DNA of 64,000 bases from Flavobacterium sp. 140616W15 (GCF_003668995.1 NZ_CP033068.1:434001-498000); one strand, 5' to 3'. Positions 44,277 through 53,255 are shown, numbered from the stretch's first letter. A program made the numbers and translations. Notes: a model not told the origin generated them from the letters alone.

Positions 44277-44843
44277 TTATTTGTTGGCATTTGGATATGT
44301 TTTTCCTCTGTTCTTAATATGAGTGATTACTTCGCCTGTAGTGGCATTGATTTCAAATCTTTCTTCAGGAATACCATGAGGAATATTCTCGCATGGAATA
44401 CGAATATCATATTGCATTAATTTAGGATTTCTGGATACAGACGATACACAATTGTTATTTTTAATCTGGTCCAACTTATCCATTAAATCAATATCATATT
44501 CCAATTTCATTTTTTGTACCAGATCTTGCCAACTAAACGCATATGGGCTATCGTAATTTATCTCTTTTATAAGTACGCCTTCTTCATTATATTCTTTTCG
44601 AAAACCTATAATGCAATCATAAAAACTGGTAACTTCTTTTGTCATATTTAATGTGTACTTATCGTACATATATCTTTTTATTATTGGAGTATTTAAATAA
44701 GTAATAGTTTCCTGATAGGAATCTTTGTTTGACACAAGATAAGTTTCTATGGTGTTTCCATTATTATTTATTTTGATATATCGGCAATAAATAGCACTGT
44801 CTTTTTTATGTTTATTAAATGCTTTTAAATCGAATTTTCTCAT
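44277..44843 (-). CDS. Hypothetical protein, 188 aa
   Basis: No signal peptide or membrane span. The chain mixes strands and helices, with KEYNEEGVLIKEINYDSPYA resembling one YD-type repeat and a C-terminal EERFEINATTGEVITHIKNR that looks like a closing beta hairpin as in proteins of toxin or immunity loci. Two cysteines in the C-terminal third (NNNCVSS, PCENIP) could pair. I do not recognise the family, and the neighbours (DUF4197/purU on one side, a long gap on the other) give no functional hint. Confidence 0.6.
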   Translation of the reverse strand: MRKFDLKAFNKHKKDSAIYCRYIKINNNGNTIETYLVSNKDSYQETITYLNTPIIKRYMYDKYTLNMTKEVTSFYDCIIGFRKEYNEEGVLIKEINYDSPYAFSWQDLVQKMKLEYDIDLMDKLDQIKNNNCVSSVSRNPKLMQYDIRIPCENIPHGIPEERFEINATTGEVITHIKNRGKTYPNANK

Positions 44844-45486
44844 TTCTGGTATTTTTATAATTGCTATTTGTTATAGCGTGAGATGTTATTTTTTATGAAT
44901 TGTCTATAAAACAATATCAGTTCTATAAGCTATTAGCCAAATTTTAAAAGCAAATGTGCCTTTGGTAATTAATGTTTATGGCTGTTATAGGTTATAAAAA
45001 ACCGATACGTTATAGTAATCTTGTTTTTAGTTAGGGATACTAAAAACAAAATCAATAAGTGAGAATAGCACGATGAGAGGGAGAATGGTAATTAATGCAA
45101 AATCTATTCTTACGCTAACTGTTTTCTTATAAAGAATTACTTTTTTTTTGATAAACCTTTTAAATCATAAAATGCGCCATTATTATACTTTTAATGAAGA
45201 CAGCTGTTAGGATATTTATAGGATTTATGTATTTCTTTAAAACTAGGTTGCTAAGCGTTACTATGAAAAATGTTATTTTTTGTGATATTATTATGACTTA
45301 AATTAGTAATTAACTTTAAATTTTATGCAAATATATACGAAAAAAGCTATAAATTGAAATTTAAGCTTTAAAAATACATTTTAAGATTATTTTAAATGAA
45401 TATTTTTTTAATAAGGATTAAAACTAGATTCAAGAATCATTAAATTTTTTTGTAAATTGCTCTCCTAAAATTATCATATTCTCAAA
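44844..45486. other. Non-coding region upstream of icmF
   Basis: 643 AT-rich bases without a gene, RNA or clear repeat that I can recognise. The icmF promoter is probably in the last 100 bases; TTTTTTTG followed by TAAATTGC near 45.45 kb is a poor candidate. Confidence 0.4.
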
Positions 45487-48400
45487 ATGGAACCACAAAT
45501 ACCTTATATTCCTAAAAATAAAGTAAGAATTGTTACCGCTGCATCACTTTTTGATGGACATGATGCGGCAATAAATATCATGCGCCGTATTATTCAATCC
45601 ACAGGAGTTGAGGTAATTCATTTAGGTCATGACCGAAGTGTTGAAGAAGTTGTAAATACAGCCATTCAGGAAGATGCAAATTCTATTGCGCTAACTTCGT
45701 ATCAAGGGGGTCACAATGAATACTTTAAATATATGTATGATTTGCTTCATGAAAAAGGAGCTGGACATATCAAAATTTTCGGTGGTGGAGGTGGAGTAAT
45801 TTTGCCAAGCGAAATTGCAGAATTGCACGAATACGGAATAACAAGAATTTATTCTCCAGATGATGGGCGTTCTTTGGGATTACAAGGAATGATTAATGAT
45901 TTGGTACAACGTTCTGATTATCCTATTGGAGATAAACTTACAAATGAAATAGATCATATCGAAGATAAAAATCCAACGGCAATTGCGCGTTTGATTTCTG
46001 CAGCAGAGAATTTTCCAGAAATTGCAAAGCCTGTTTTTGATAAAATACATAAAAATAATGCTACATCTAAAATTCCTGTACTGGGAATTACAGGAACAGG
46101 TGGAGCGGGAAAATCTTCATTAGTAGATGAGTTAGTTCGTCGTTTTTTAATTGATTTTCCAACAAAAACAATAGGGATTGTATCTGTAGATCCATCGAAG
46201 CGTAAAACAGGAGGAGCGCTTTTAGGAGACAGAATCCGAATGAACGCTATTAATAATTCTAGAGTTTATATGCGTTCGTTGGCGACCAGACAATCAAATC
46301 TTGCTTTGTCTAAATATGTTGCCGAAGCGATTCAGGTTCTTAAAGCGGCTAAATATGATATTATCATTTTAGAAACTTCGGGAATCGGACAGTCAGATAC
46401 TGAGATTATGGATCATTCTGATGTTTCCTTATATGTAATGACACCAGAATTTGGAGCAGCAACGCAATTAGAGAAAATCGACATGCTTGATTTTGCCGAT
46501 TTAGTAGCATTAAACAAATTCGACAAACGTGGAGCGCTAGATGCAATACGTGATGTGAAAAAACAATACCAGCGCAATCATAATCTTTGGGATAAAAATC
46601 CTGATGATATGCCTGTTTTTGGAACAATTGCTTCGCAGTTTAATGATCCGGGGATGAATACATTGTATAAGTCTATCATGGATAAAATTGTCGAAAAAAC
46701 CGAATCAGATTTAAAATCGACTTTCGAAATTACTCGTGAAATGAGCGAGAAAATATTCGTAATTCCACCACACAGAACACGATATTTATCTGAAATTGCA
46801 GAGAACAACCGTAAATATGATCAAACTGCTTTGTCACAACAACAAGTAGCACAAAAATTATACGGTATTTTTAAAACCATCGAAAGTGTTACGGGTAAAA
46901 TCCCAGTAATCACAAAGGCAGGAATCGACGACAATAGTGTCATCCTGAGCGGAGTCGAAGGACTTGACGAAAACAGAGTCTTTTTAAATCTTTTACTAAA
47001 TCAATTCGATAAAGTAAAAATGGATTTAGATCCATACAATTGGGAGATGATCCTAACTTGGGATGAGAAAGTAAATAAATATAAAAATCCTGTTTACAGC
47101 TTTAAAGTTCGTGATAAGGAAATAAAAATAGCCACACATACCGAAAGTTTATCGCACCAGCAAATCCCAAAAATAGCTTTACCTAAATATGAAGCTTGGG
47201 GAGATATCTTACGTTGGTGTTTGCAGGAAAATGTTCCAGGAGAATTTCCGTTTGCATCAGGATTGTATCCTTTTAAACGTGAGGGAGAAGATCCATCACG
47301 TATGTTTGCTGGAGAAGGTGGACCAGAAAGAACCAACAAACGTTTTCATTATGTGAGCGCGGGATTACCTGCAAAACGTCTTTCAACAGCTTTTGATAGT
47401 GTAACATTATATGGTAATGATCCCGATGTACGACCAGATATTTATGGTAAAATTGGAAATGCCGGAGTTTCTATTTGTTGTCTGGATGATGCCAAAAAAC
47501 TATATTCAGGTTTTGATTTAGTTCATGCTTTAACATCAGTGAGTATGACTATTAATGGACCAGCGCCAATGTTGCTTGGATTCTTTATGAATGCAGCAAT
47601 CGATCAACAATGTGAATATTACATTAAAGCCAATGATTTAGAAAAAGAAGTAGAACAAAAAATCACCAAATTATACGCAGCAAAAGGAATCACAAGACCT
47701 AAATACCAAGGCGATTTGCCAGCGGGAAATAATGGATTAGGATTAATGCTTTTGGGAGTTACTGGTGATGAGGTTTTACCTTTGGATGTATATAATGATA
47801 TAAAAGCCAAAACGCTTTCGCAAGTACGTGGAACGGTGCAAGCCGATATTCTTAAAGAAGATCAGGCACAGAATACTTGTATCTTCTCTACCGAATTTGC
47901 TTTACGATTAATGGGAGACGTTCAGGAGTATTTTATTACGCAAAACGTACGTAACTTTTATTCGGTTTCTATCTCAGGATATCATATTGCAGAGGCAGGA
48001 GCCAATCCAATCACGCAATTAGCATTTACGCTTTCTAACGGATTCACTTACGTAGAATACTATTTGAGCCGCGGAATGAGCATCAACGATTTCGGACCTA
48101 ACTTATCCTTCTTTTTCTCGAATGGAGTAGATCCAGAATATGCTGTTATTGGTCGTGTAGCACGTAAAATTTGGGCAAAAGCCATGAAGATTAAATATGG
48201 TGCAAACGAAAGAGCACAAATGCTTAAATATCATATTCAGACTTCAGGGCGTTCTTTACACGCACAAGAGATTGATTTTAATGATATTCGTACCACATTG
48301 CAAGCATTATATGCAATTTATGACAACTGTAATTCATTGCATACCAATGCATATGATGAGGCAATTACAACACCTACCGAAGAATCAGTTCGTCGTGCAA

Positions 48401-48927
48401 TGGCAATACAATTGATTATCAATAAAGAATTAGGTTTAGCCAAAAACGAAAACCCAATACAAGGATCTTTTATAATCGAAGAATTAACCGATTTAGTAGA
48501 AGCGGCTGTTTTACAAGAATTCGACCGTATTACGGAGCGTGGAGGAGTTCTTGGTGCAATGGAAACCATGTACCAACGTTCTAAAATCCAAGAGGAAAGT
48601 TTGTATTACGAAACCTTAAAACATAACGGAGATTTCCCAATTGTAGGTGTAAATACTTTCTTGAGTTCAAAAGGATCACCAACAGTTATCCCAGCTGAGG
48701 TTATTCGTGCTACCGAAGAAGAGAAACAATATCAGATAGATATGTTGAACAACTTACACGAATATCATAAAGAATCGGTAAAAGACCATTTAAATATCTT
48801 GCAGGAAGCAGCTATTAAAAACGAAAACCTATTCGCTCATTTAATGGAAGCTACAAAGGTTTGTTCGTTAGGTCAAATTACTTCGGCATTGTTTGAAGTA
48901 GGAGGACAGTATAGAAGGAATATGTAA
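45487..48927 (+). CDS. icmF: Fused isobutyryl-CoA mutase (IcmF-type methylmalonyl-CoA mutase family)
   Basis: 1146-residue adenosylcobalamin enzyme that interconverts isobutyryl-CoA and n-butyryl-CoA type acyl-CoAs. The order is typical of IcmF: a cobalamin-binding domain (about 12-145; [10 protein letters not shown], axial-ligand H25), a G-protein chaperone domain of MeaB type (about 195-450; P-loop GTGGAGKS at 203-210, [10 protein letters not shown]), a linker, and the acyl-CoA mutase barrel (about 560-1146; [20 protein letters not shown]). The linker holds residues 485-492 (VILSGVEG), translated from a dispersed intergenic repeat that has entered the gene in frame. It is monocistronic, followed by a terminator. 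Confidence 0.93.
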   Translation: MEPQIPYIPKNKVRIVTAASLFDGHDAAINIMRRIIQSTGVEVIHLGHDRSVEEVVNTAIQEDANSIALTSYQGGHNEYFKYMYDLLHEKGAGHIKIFGGGGGVILPSEIAELHEYGITRIYSPDDGRSLGLQGMINDLVQRSDYPIGDKLTNEIDHIEDKNPTAIARLISAAENFPEIAKPVFDKIHKNNATSKIPVLGITGTGGAGKSSLVDELVRRFLIDFPTKTIGIVSVDPSKRKTGGALLGDRIRMNAINNSRVYMRSLATRQSNLALSKYVAEAIQVLKAAKYDIIILETSGIGQSDTEIMDHSDVSLYVMTPEFGAATQLEKIDMLDFADLVALNKFDKRGALDAIRDVKKQYQRNHNLWDKNPDDMPVFGTIASQFNDPGMNTLYKSIMDKIVEKTESDLKSTFEITREMSEKIFVIPPHRTRYLSEIAENNRKYDQTALSQQQVAQKLYGIFKTIESVTGKIPVITKAGIDDNSVILSGVEGLDENRVFLNLLLNQFDKVKMDLDPYNWEMILTWDEKVNKYKNPVYSFKVRDKEIKIATHTESLSHQQIPKIALPKYEAWGDILRWCLQENVPGEFPFASGLYPFKREGEDPSRMFAGEGGPERTNKRFHYVSAGLPAKRLSTAFDSVTLYGNDPDVRPDIYGKIGNAGVSICCLDDAKKLYSGFDLVHALTSVSMTINGPAPMLLGFFMNAAIDQQCEYYIKANDLEKEVEQKITKLYAAKGITRPKYQGDLPAGNNGLGLMLLGVTGDEVLPLDVYNDIKAKTLSQVRGTVQADILKEDQAQNTCIFSTEFALRLMGDVQEYFITQNVRNFYSVSISGYHIAEAGANPITQLAFTLSNGFTYVEYYLSRGMSINDFGPNLSFFFSNGVDPEYAVIGRVARKIWAKAMKIKYGANERAQMLKYHIQTSGRSLHAQEIDFNDIRTTLQALYAIYDNCNSLHTNAYDEAITTPTEESVRRAMAIQLIINKELGLAKNENPIQGSFIIEELTDLVEAAVLQEFDRITERGGVLGAMETMYQRSKIQEESLYYETLKHNGDFPIVGVNTFLSSKGSPTVIPAEVIRATEEEKQYQIDMLNNLHEYHKESVKDHLNILQEAAIKNENLFAHLMEATKVCSLGQITSALFEVGGQYRRNM
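46939..46963. repeat. Dispersed repeat copy inside icmF
   Basis: GTCATCCTGAGCGGAGTCGA and the next five bases GAAGG-type match the intergenic repeat copies at 34.29-34.42 kb. It lies in the frame of icmF and translates to VILSGVEG. Confidence 0.85.
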
Positions 48928-48951
48928 TTATTACGATTTTATAGTTTTAAG

Positions 48952-48978
48952 AAACCTCTCAGAAATGGGAGGTTTTTT
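48952..48978 (+). terminator. Intrinsic terminator after icmF
   Basis: AAACCTCTC and GGGAGGTTT arms (one mismatch) and seven T, 25 bases after the stop. Confidence 0.8.
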
Positions 48979-49074
48979 TGTTAAAAAAAACAGAATTATA
49001 GAGATATGTAAAATGTTATCATAAATAACTGTAGATTTACAATGAAAGTTTTAAAAATAATAATAATATAATGA

Positions 49075-49106
49075 ATTGTTAATAATGATTTATATTGCTA
49101 TGTTTG
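49075..49106 (+). promoter_or_regulatory. Putative promoter of the reverse-transcriptase locus
   Basis: ATTG (49075-49078), 20 bases, TATGTTTG (49099-49106). The -7 box is a full consensus match and the -33 box is near-consensus. It would start transcription near 49113, just before the structured leader, and more than 400 bases before the first gene. Confidence 0.55.
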
Positions 49107-49112
49107 ACTATT

Positions 49113-49440
49113 ACCAAATTTAAATTAGGTGATATAAATTAGTGGATAAGAGAAGGCGCTGAAAAATACGTTTTATGGTATAGATTTATAATCTAACTCA
49201 ACATTAAACGCTGTTGAGGAGGTCAAATTTCAGATATGCAAGAGAATATTGAACAAATATCCCTCAGCGAATCTGTTATTCCCAGCGCTGTTAATAACAG
49301 ATTGCTGAGGGATATAATGACCGTAATGTACTTATAGATGACTGGTTCTTTCATAGAATTAGATTTAATTTGTAAAGTTACAACAATAATTACCCGACTT
49401 GAAGGAGCGATGTCTAGGCACTGTTTAGACATCAATAACG
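49113..49440 (+). ncRNA. Candidate structured non-coding RNA upstream of the reverse transcriptase
   Basis: About 330 bases with no plausible gene but strong structure. A stem of 21 pairs with one bulged G spans 49259-49313: ATCCCTCAGC-G-AATCTGTTATT pairs with AATAACAGATTGCTGAGGGAT around the 12-base loop CCCAGCGCTGTT. The loop contains CAGCGC, which can pair with GCGCTG at 49156-49161, so a long-range pseudoknot is possible. A second hairpin, GATGTCTA with TAGACATC, lies at 49410-49434. A promoter is positioned just upstream and the reverse transcriptase starts 78 bases downstream. RNA templates upstream of the enzyme are known for DRT2 and DRT9 systems and retrons. The exact ends are inferred. 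Confidence 0.55.
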
Positions 49441-49517
49441 CATGTATTTTTCACATAGTAAATATGTAAAAGCAATGCTTCGTAGTCCCTTCTCTTTTTT
49501 CACTTTTAATATGAAAT

Positions 49518-51068
49518 ATGGCTGTAAATATACCTTTAGAAAAAAACAAAGATTGGTTCAAATTAAAACGATATCCACATATTGGTTTTCCTTTGAAATC
49601 AAAGAATCGTGCTGTTTGGATCGAAGGTTATATAACAAATCCTGAAAAAATTATTACACATGATTTTCTTCCTTTTATTCACAAAAAAAGTAAAGTTAGA
49701 AAATTCAGAAAATCATATTGCAAAAAGACTGGGATTCTAAAATACAGTATTGTAAATGGAAATAAGAAAACTCGTTCAGCAAGTACCAAAGAACGCGAAT
49801 TGTATTATGCTGGTCACCTCGATTCTTTGGTTTATAGTTATTATGCTGAATTACTAACCAAAGACTACGAAAAACTAATTTCTGACAAAGAACTATCTCA
49901 GGTCGTTACTGCGTATAGAAAGATACCTTTAAAGGAAAAATCAAAGAAAAACAAATGCAATATCGACTTTGCCGTAGATGTTTTTAAATCAATTGATGAG
50001 TACCCTGAAGATCATTTTATAGCCATAGCATTTGATATTAAAGGTTTCTTTGACAATTTGAATCATAAGAAGTTAAGGGCAAAGTGGAATGAAGTCATAG
50101 GGAATTTAGAAGGGCCAATGCCTAAAGATCATTTTAACGTTTTTAAAAACATTACACGATTTTCCTATATTGATTTGGTTGACATTTTCGAAGAATTCCA
50201 AAACAACATTTTTGTTAAAACAACGAAAAACGGTAAGGAAACGGTAACAAGAAAAAGAGTTTCAAAGGTCAAATATCTAAAGAAATCTGATGCTGTTGCA
50301 TTTTGCACGAAAACAGAATTCATATCCAAAAGTAAAAAACTTGTAAAAAAAATCAGGCATATTAAAGATGATGTAGGTGTAGTTGTAACTAAGGATTTTG
50401 GAATTCCGCAAGGATCACCTATCAGTGCAATCCTAGCAAACATTTATATGCTAGATTTTGATTTTGAAATCAATGAGCATTTAAAAGGAATAAACGGTAT
50501 ATACCGAAGATATTCTGACGATATGGTTGTAGTGTGTCCTCTAGATAAAAAACAAGAGATCATAGATCTTTTTAATCAAAAAATTAGTGAAATCAATCTT
50601 ACTATTCAAAATAAAAAGACACAGATTTTTCATTTTCATAGAGATAATAATTTATTAAAGTGTGGTCAAGAGTATGAAAACTTGATAAATTTTGACAAGA
50701 ATTTTATATACTTAGGTTTAGAATATAACGGTGCTCAGGTAACAATTAAATCAGCAAGCTTATCTGGGTATTATAGAAAAATGAAACGAACTATAAGAAG
50801 AGCAAGACATTTTTCAAGTACTTCCACTAGTAAATACCCAGGTGAACTCTTTAAACGGAGATTATTAAATCGCTTTACTTACAAAGGTGCTACTAGAAGA
50901 AGAAAATATATATTTAATACTAAGAAAAAATATTTCGAAGTAACACAGCACTTTGATTGGGGAAACTTTTTATCATATGCTTACAAAGCGCACACCATAA
51001 AATTTTCTAATAAAATCAAGAATCAAACAAAAAGACATTGGAATAAATTGAACAAACTTCTACAATAA
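49518..51068 (+). CDS. DRT-like (unknown-group/DRT2-type) defence reverse transcriptase
   Basis: 516-residue reverse transcriptase. Motif A is AFDIKGFFDNLNH (D173), the fingers/palm segment has GIPQGSPISAILANIYMLDF, and the catalytic motif is YSDD at 332-335 (RRYSDDMVVV), followed by IYLGLEYNG. The N-terminal 150 residues (WFKLKRYPHIGFPLKSK, ERELYYAGHLDSLVYSYYA) and the C-terminal basic helices are not those of group II intron maturases: no X/En domains are seen. I recall this N-terminal pattern from solo antiviral reverse transcriptases of the DRT2/UG2 kind, but could not compare. It heads an operon: the next start lies one base past its stop. Its expected role is cDNA synthesis from the upstream RNA during phage infection (inference). 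Confidence 0.85.
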   Translation: MAVNIPLEKNKDWFKLKRYPHIGFPLKSKNRAVWIEGYITNPEKIITHDFLPFIHKKSKVRKFRKSYCKKTGILKYSIVNGNKKTRSASTKERELYYAGHLDSLVYSYYAELLTKDYEKLISDKELSQVVTAYRKIPLKEKSKKNKCNIDFAVDVFKSIDEYPEDHFIAIAFDIKGFFDNLNHKKLRAKWNEVIGNLEGPMPKDHFNVFKNITRFSYIDLVDIFEEFQNNIFVKTTKNGKETVTRKRVSKVKYLKKSDAVAFCTKTEFISKSKKLVKKIRHIKDDVGVVVTKDFGIPQGSPISAILANIYMLDFDFEINEHLKGINGIYRRYSDDMVVVCPLDKKQEIIDLFNQKISEINLTIQNKKTQIFHFHRDNNLLKCGQEYENLINFDKNFIYLGLEYNGAQVTIKSASLSGYYRKMKRTIRRARHFSSTSTSKYPGELFKRRLLNRFTYKGATRRRKYIFNTKKKYFEVTQHFDWGNFLSYAYKAHTIKFSNKIKNQTKRHWNKLNKLLQ

Positions 51069-51069
51069 T

Positions 51070-52629
51070 TTGGAAACAAGCAACAACATAGAGCAAAATG
51101 AATATGCCAAGAACAGCAAAGAAGAAGTGATTTTTATTCTTGATGCCGTAAGTGGTCGGAAGGGTTATTGGTGTCTTAGCTGTGACAAAGAAATGCAGGC
51201 TGTACACTTCAAAAATGAAATTTACAAATCTTATTTTCGGCATGATGCTAAGGATGTTAAAATAGAACGTAAATGCACTTTCAGAAATGAAGAGTATCGA
51301 CATAAACTTGCTATAACTATACTTCAGGAAAGTAAAAGTGTTAAAGTGCCAAACCTAAATAAATATTCTGCAGATGGAAAAAAAGCTGTACTTCTGGAGG
51401 AGTCAGAATTTATAATAGCCAAATCTGTAAAAGTTGAACAAACGTTTTATGAAGATGACGAAGGAAATATTAAATGGGGTAAAAATCCTGACATAGAAGA
51501 CAGAAATTTACTTTTTCGCCCTGATTTGGCTTTCTTCAATACTAAAGGTGAACCGATTTTATTAATTGAAATCGTAGTAACACACAAGCTATCTGATGAA
51601 AAAAAAGTAAAAATAAGAAGATTAGGAATTGACACCATACAAATTAAAATACCAAAGGATTCACATGATAATATTGTCAAAAGTTTAAAAACTTCTACTA
51701 ACACTAAATGGGTATATAATGAACTCGAAGAACGCACTGACTTCTTACAAGTTTCCAAAGGAAATCGAGAAGAAATATTATCAATTGACGAATTCGAAAG
51801 AGAGTTTTTCCAAGAATCTCTCGCTTGTAGAAAATCACAAATTAGCAATCTTATACGGTCAATTGGAAGATCTTTGGAGGGGCAACAATACCGAAATAAT
51901 GTTTTCCAACTTGAACAGGAACTATCAAGAATTAAGACAAATACAGACCGAAATAGAGAGCGACTGGAACAGTTACGAAAGGAGCATCGAGATAGAGTTA
52001 CAGAAAGATTTAGAGATTCGTATGAACAGATTGAAAGTCAAGAAAGAGAATTTGCCGAGTATATTGAACGAGAGCAGGGAAAATTGGCAAATGAATATTA
52101 CGGAGCAACAGAAGAAATTAAGCGCAAAGACGGAAATCTGGAAGCAAGATATCTTAAAAGAAGAGGAGAACTTACAAATCTGCAACGAGAGATTGAATAT
52201 CGAACAACAGAAACTGAAATTAGTATCGATGGACGAGGAGGAATTGGTGAAAAAGCAATTAGAATACAAGAATCTTCAATACGAATACAGCGAGAAATCG
52301 AAAATGAGGAAGTTAGAACAGGAAAAATTAGAGAATCAAGAAAAAGCATACGAAGAAGAATTGAACTACTACCATTTGAATTTGAAAACCGTGAAAGAGA
52401 ACTTGGAGGACAGTTTGCTCAAGAAGAAGCAAAACTTGAAAGTGCGCCAGAAAGATACAGAGACAGTATTATTCAAACAATTGATGGAACAACACCTTTC
52501 ACAATTGAGTTGCCCGACAGAATTAAAAAACTACTTGAAGCAAGAAGAATTCTCGACGATTATGAAAGTAAACAATTCACTCTTAAACGATATAAATTCA
52601 TGCTTGAAAGCGTTAGAAAGGGAATTTAA
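51070..52629 (+). CDS. CoiA-like Zn/PD-(D/E)xK nuclease with long coiled coil
   Basis: 519 residues from a TTG start one base after the reverse transcriptase stop, so probably translationally coupled. Residues about 18-75 look like a zinc module (C35, C38, H46, H58, C69). Residues 110-195 resemble the restriction-like nuclease core of competence protein CoiA: RPDLAFFNTKGEPILLIEIV with D152 and E167, then VTHKLSDEKK. From about 230 to 480 the chain is an Arg/Glu-rich coiled coil, and a short globular tail follows (TTPFTIELPDRIKKLLEARR). From 51719 on, the same DNA is also open in another frame. The Arg codons there are mostly AGA and CGA, unlike neighbouring genes. Its role as effector nuclease or cDNA-processing partner of the reverse transcriptase is inferred. 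Confidence 0.7.
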   Translation: METSNNIEQNEYAKNSKEEVIFILDAVSGRKGYWCLSCDKEMQAVHFKNEIYKSYFRHDAKDVKIERKCTFRNEEYRHKLAITILQESKSVKVPNLNKYSADGKKAVLLEESEFIIAKSVKVEQTFYEDDEGNIKWGKNPDIEDRNLLFRPDLAFFNTKGEPILLIEIVVTHKLSDEKKVKIRRLGIDTIQIKIPKDSHDNIVKSLKTSTNTKWVYNELEERTDFLQVSKGNREEILSIDEFEREFFQESLACRKSQISNLIRSIGRSLEGQQYRNNVFQLEQELSRIKTNTDRNRERLEQLRKEHRDRVTERFRDSYEQIESQEREFAEYIEREQGKLANEYYGATEEIKRKDGNLEARYLKRRGELTNLQREIEYRTTETEISIDGRGGIGEKAIRIQESSIRIQREIENEEVRTGKIRESRKSIRRRIELLPFEFENRERELGGQFAQEEAKLESAPERYRDSIIQTIDGTTPFTIELPDRIKKLLEARRILDDYESKQFTLKRYKFMLESVRKGI

Positions 52630-52687
52630 CAAAAGAAATATAGATTCTGAGGATTATTTTTTAAAGTTTAAAAATGAATCTTTTTAA
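51719..52687 (+). CDS. Overlapping-frame coiled-coil protein, 322 aa (out-of-frame inside the nuclease gene)
   Basis: Starts with ATG inside the nuclease gene, shifted by one base, and overlaps it for 911 bases before running 58 bases past its stop. It encodes a Lys/Glu/Leu-rich coiled coil (KLSAKTEIWKQDILKEEENL and so on) with a tidy C-terminal part (LSCPTELKNYLKQEEF, KALEREFNKRNIDSEDYFLK). Codon use (TTA/TTG for Leu, AAA for Lys) looks more native than that of the other frame. Its end overlaps the ATG of the next small gene by 14 bases, a typical operon junction, which supports translation. It could be a separate overlapping gene, or the C-terminal half of a nuclease fusion made by frameshifting, or the frame may be open only because coiled-coil codons avoid stops. 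Confidence 0.5.
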   Translation: MNSKNALTSYKFPKEIEKKYYQLTNSKESFSKNLSLVENHKLAILYGQLEDLWRGNNTEIMFSNLNRNYQELRQIQTEIESDWNSYERSIEIELQKDLEIRMNRLKVKKENLPSILNESRENWQMNITEQQKKLSAKTEIWKQDILKEEENLQICNERLNIEQQKLKLVSMDEEELVKKQLEYKNLQYEYSEKSKMRKLEQEKLENQEKAYEEELNYYHLNLKTVKENLEDSLLKKKQNLKVRQKDTETVLFKQLMEQHLSQLSCPTELKNYLKQEEFSTIMKVNNSLLNDINSCLKALEREFNKRNIDSEDYFLKFKNESF

Positions 52688-52871
52688 AATTAAAGGAAGC
52701 ACTGATAGTAAAATTTATAAGTTTGTGGATGACTATGATGTCAATCTGACAAAAAAAAACTTTCAGAACGGAGTTGAAGATAAAAAGGAAACTCATTACG
52801 TTTTGATGAATATTGAGGATGAGAACGATATAATTATAGTTCCAATATCTAAGACTTTACTGCATGAATGA
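52674..52871 (+). CDS. Small hypothetical protein of the reverse-transcriptase operon, 65 aa
   Basis: 65 residues (MNLFKIKGSTDSKIYKFVDD, ending DIIIVPISKTLLHE), predicted mostly beta, with no membrane span. It overlaps the end of the upstream coiled-coil frame by 14 bases, and its stop overlaps the ATG of the following 45-residue membrane peptide (ATGA). These couplings make it very likely a real gene of the same operon. No family recognised; it could be an inhibitor or a regulatory subunit. Confidence 0.65.
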   Translation: MNLFKIKGSTDSKIYKFVDDYDVNLTKKNFQNGVEDKKETHYVLMNIEDENDIIIVPISKTLLHE

Positions 52872-53005
52872 TTTATATACTGTGTCAGTTATTTCTGGGA
52901 ATAGGTACTTCTTTTGCACTTCTTTTGGGGTCTCTGCTTTTTCTGTTATATCTCTATTTAATGAATAAATCTGCTTTATTACTAGAAAGTTATGCCTCAG
53001 TTTGA
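52868..53005 (+). CDS. 45-aa single-span membrane peptide in the reverse-transcriptase operon
   Basis: An ATG at 52868 overlaps the previous stop as ATGA and opens a 45-codon frame: MIYILCQLFLGIGTSFALLL, then GSLLFLLYLYLMNKSALLLE, ending SYASV. Nearly the first 32 residues are hydrophobic, so the product would be a small inner-membrane peptide. The position at the end of a defence-type operon and the composition would fit a toxic membrane-disrupting effector or a membrane anchor, but it could also be a chance frame. A different frame in the same place (34 codons) has no such character. Confidence 0.5.
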   Translation: MIYILCQLFLGIGTSFALLLGSLLFLLYLYLMNKSALLLESYASV

Positions 53006-53048
53006 GAAACGAAAGCGCTGAAACCTAATTAAAAACATATAAAACATT

Positions 53049-53255
53049 ATGGAAATAATTAAAAAAGATTATATCATTTACGACTTCGAAATTGAAAATA
53101 TTCAAGAAATGATGGACTGGATTAACGAAAAAGCAGTCAAAGGGTACAAAATTATTAATGTACATTATTATAATTTAGGCGATATTCAAAAAGTACGCTA
53201 TATTCTTGAATTAGAAGATTTAGAAGCAACTAATAATTTTAGTAGAAATAGATAA
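53049..53255 (+). CDS. Small DUF4177-like protein, 68 aa
   Basis: MEIIKKDYIIYDFEIENIQE then MMDWINEKAVKGYKIINVHY: strand, helix and strand with an aromatic start and the NEKAVKGYKIINV pattern that recalls the LNxxGxxGWExV signature of DUF4177 proteins. It is cytoplasmic, without signals. It lies 43 bases after the membrane-peptide gene, past an AAAGCGCTGAAAC motif that resembles one before the non-coding RNA at 49.15 kb, so it could be the last gene of the cassette or the first gene outside it. Function unknown. A palindromic GAGCGGGACGCTC repeat follows at about 53.27 kb. Confidence 0.6.
   Translation: MEIIKKDYIIYDFEIENIQEMMDWINEKAVKGYKIINVHYYNLGDIQKVRYILELEDLEATNNFSRNR

Noticed and set aside
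49442..49645. 67-codon plus-strand frame at the start of the reverse transcriptase
   Set aside because: Overlaps the enzyme's N-terminus in another frame and has no family resemblance.
49518..51068. Group II intron maturase
   Set aside because: No maturase X or endonuclease domain, no intron domain V/VI-like sequence downstream, and tight operon coupling to the next gene instead.
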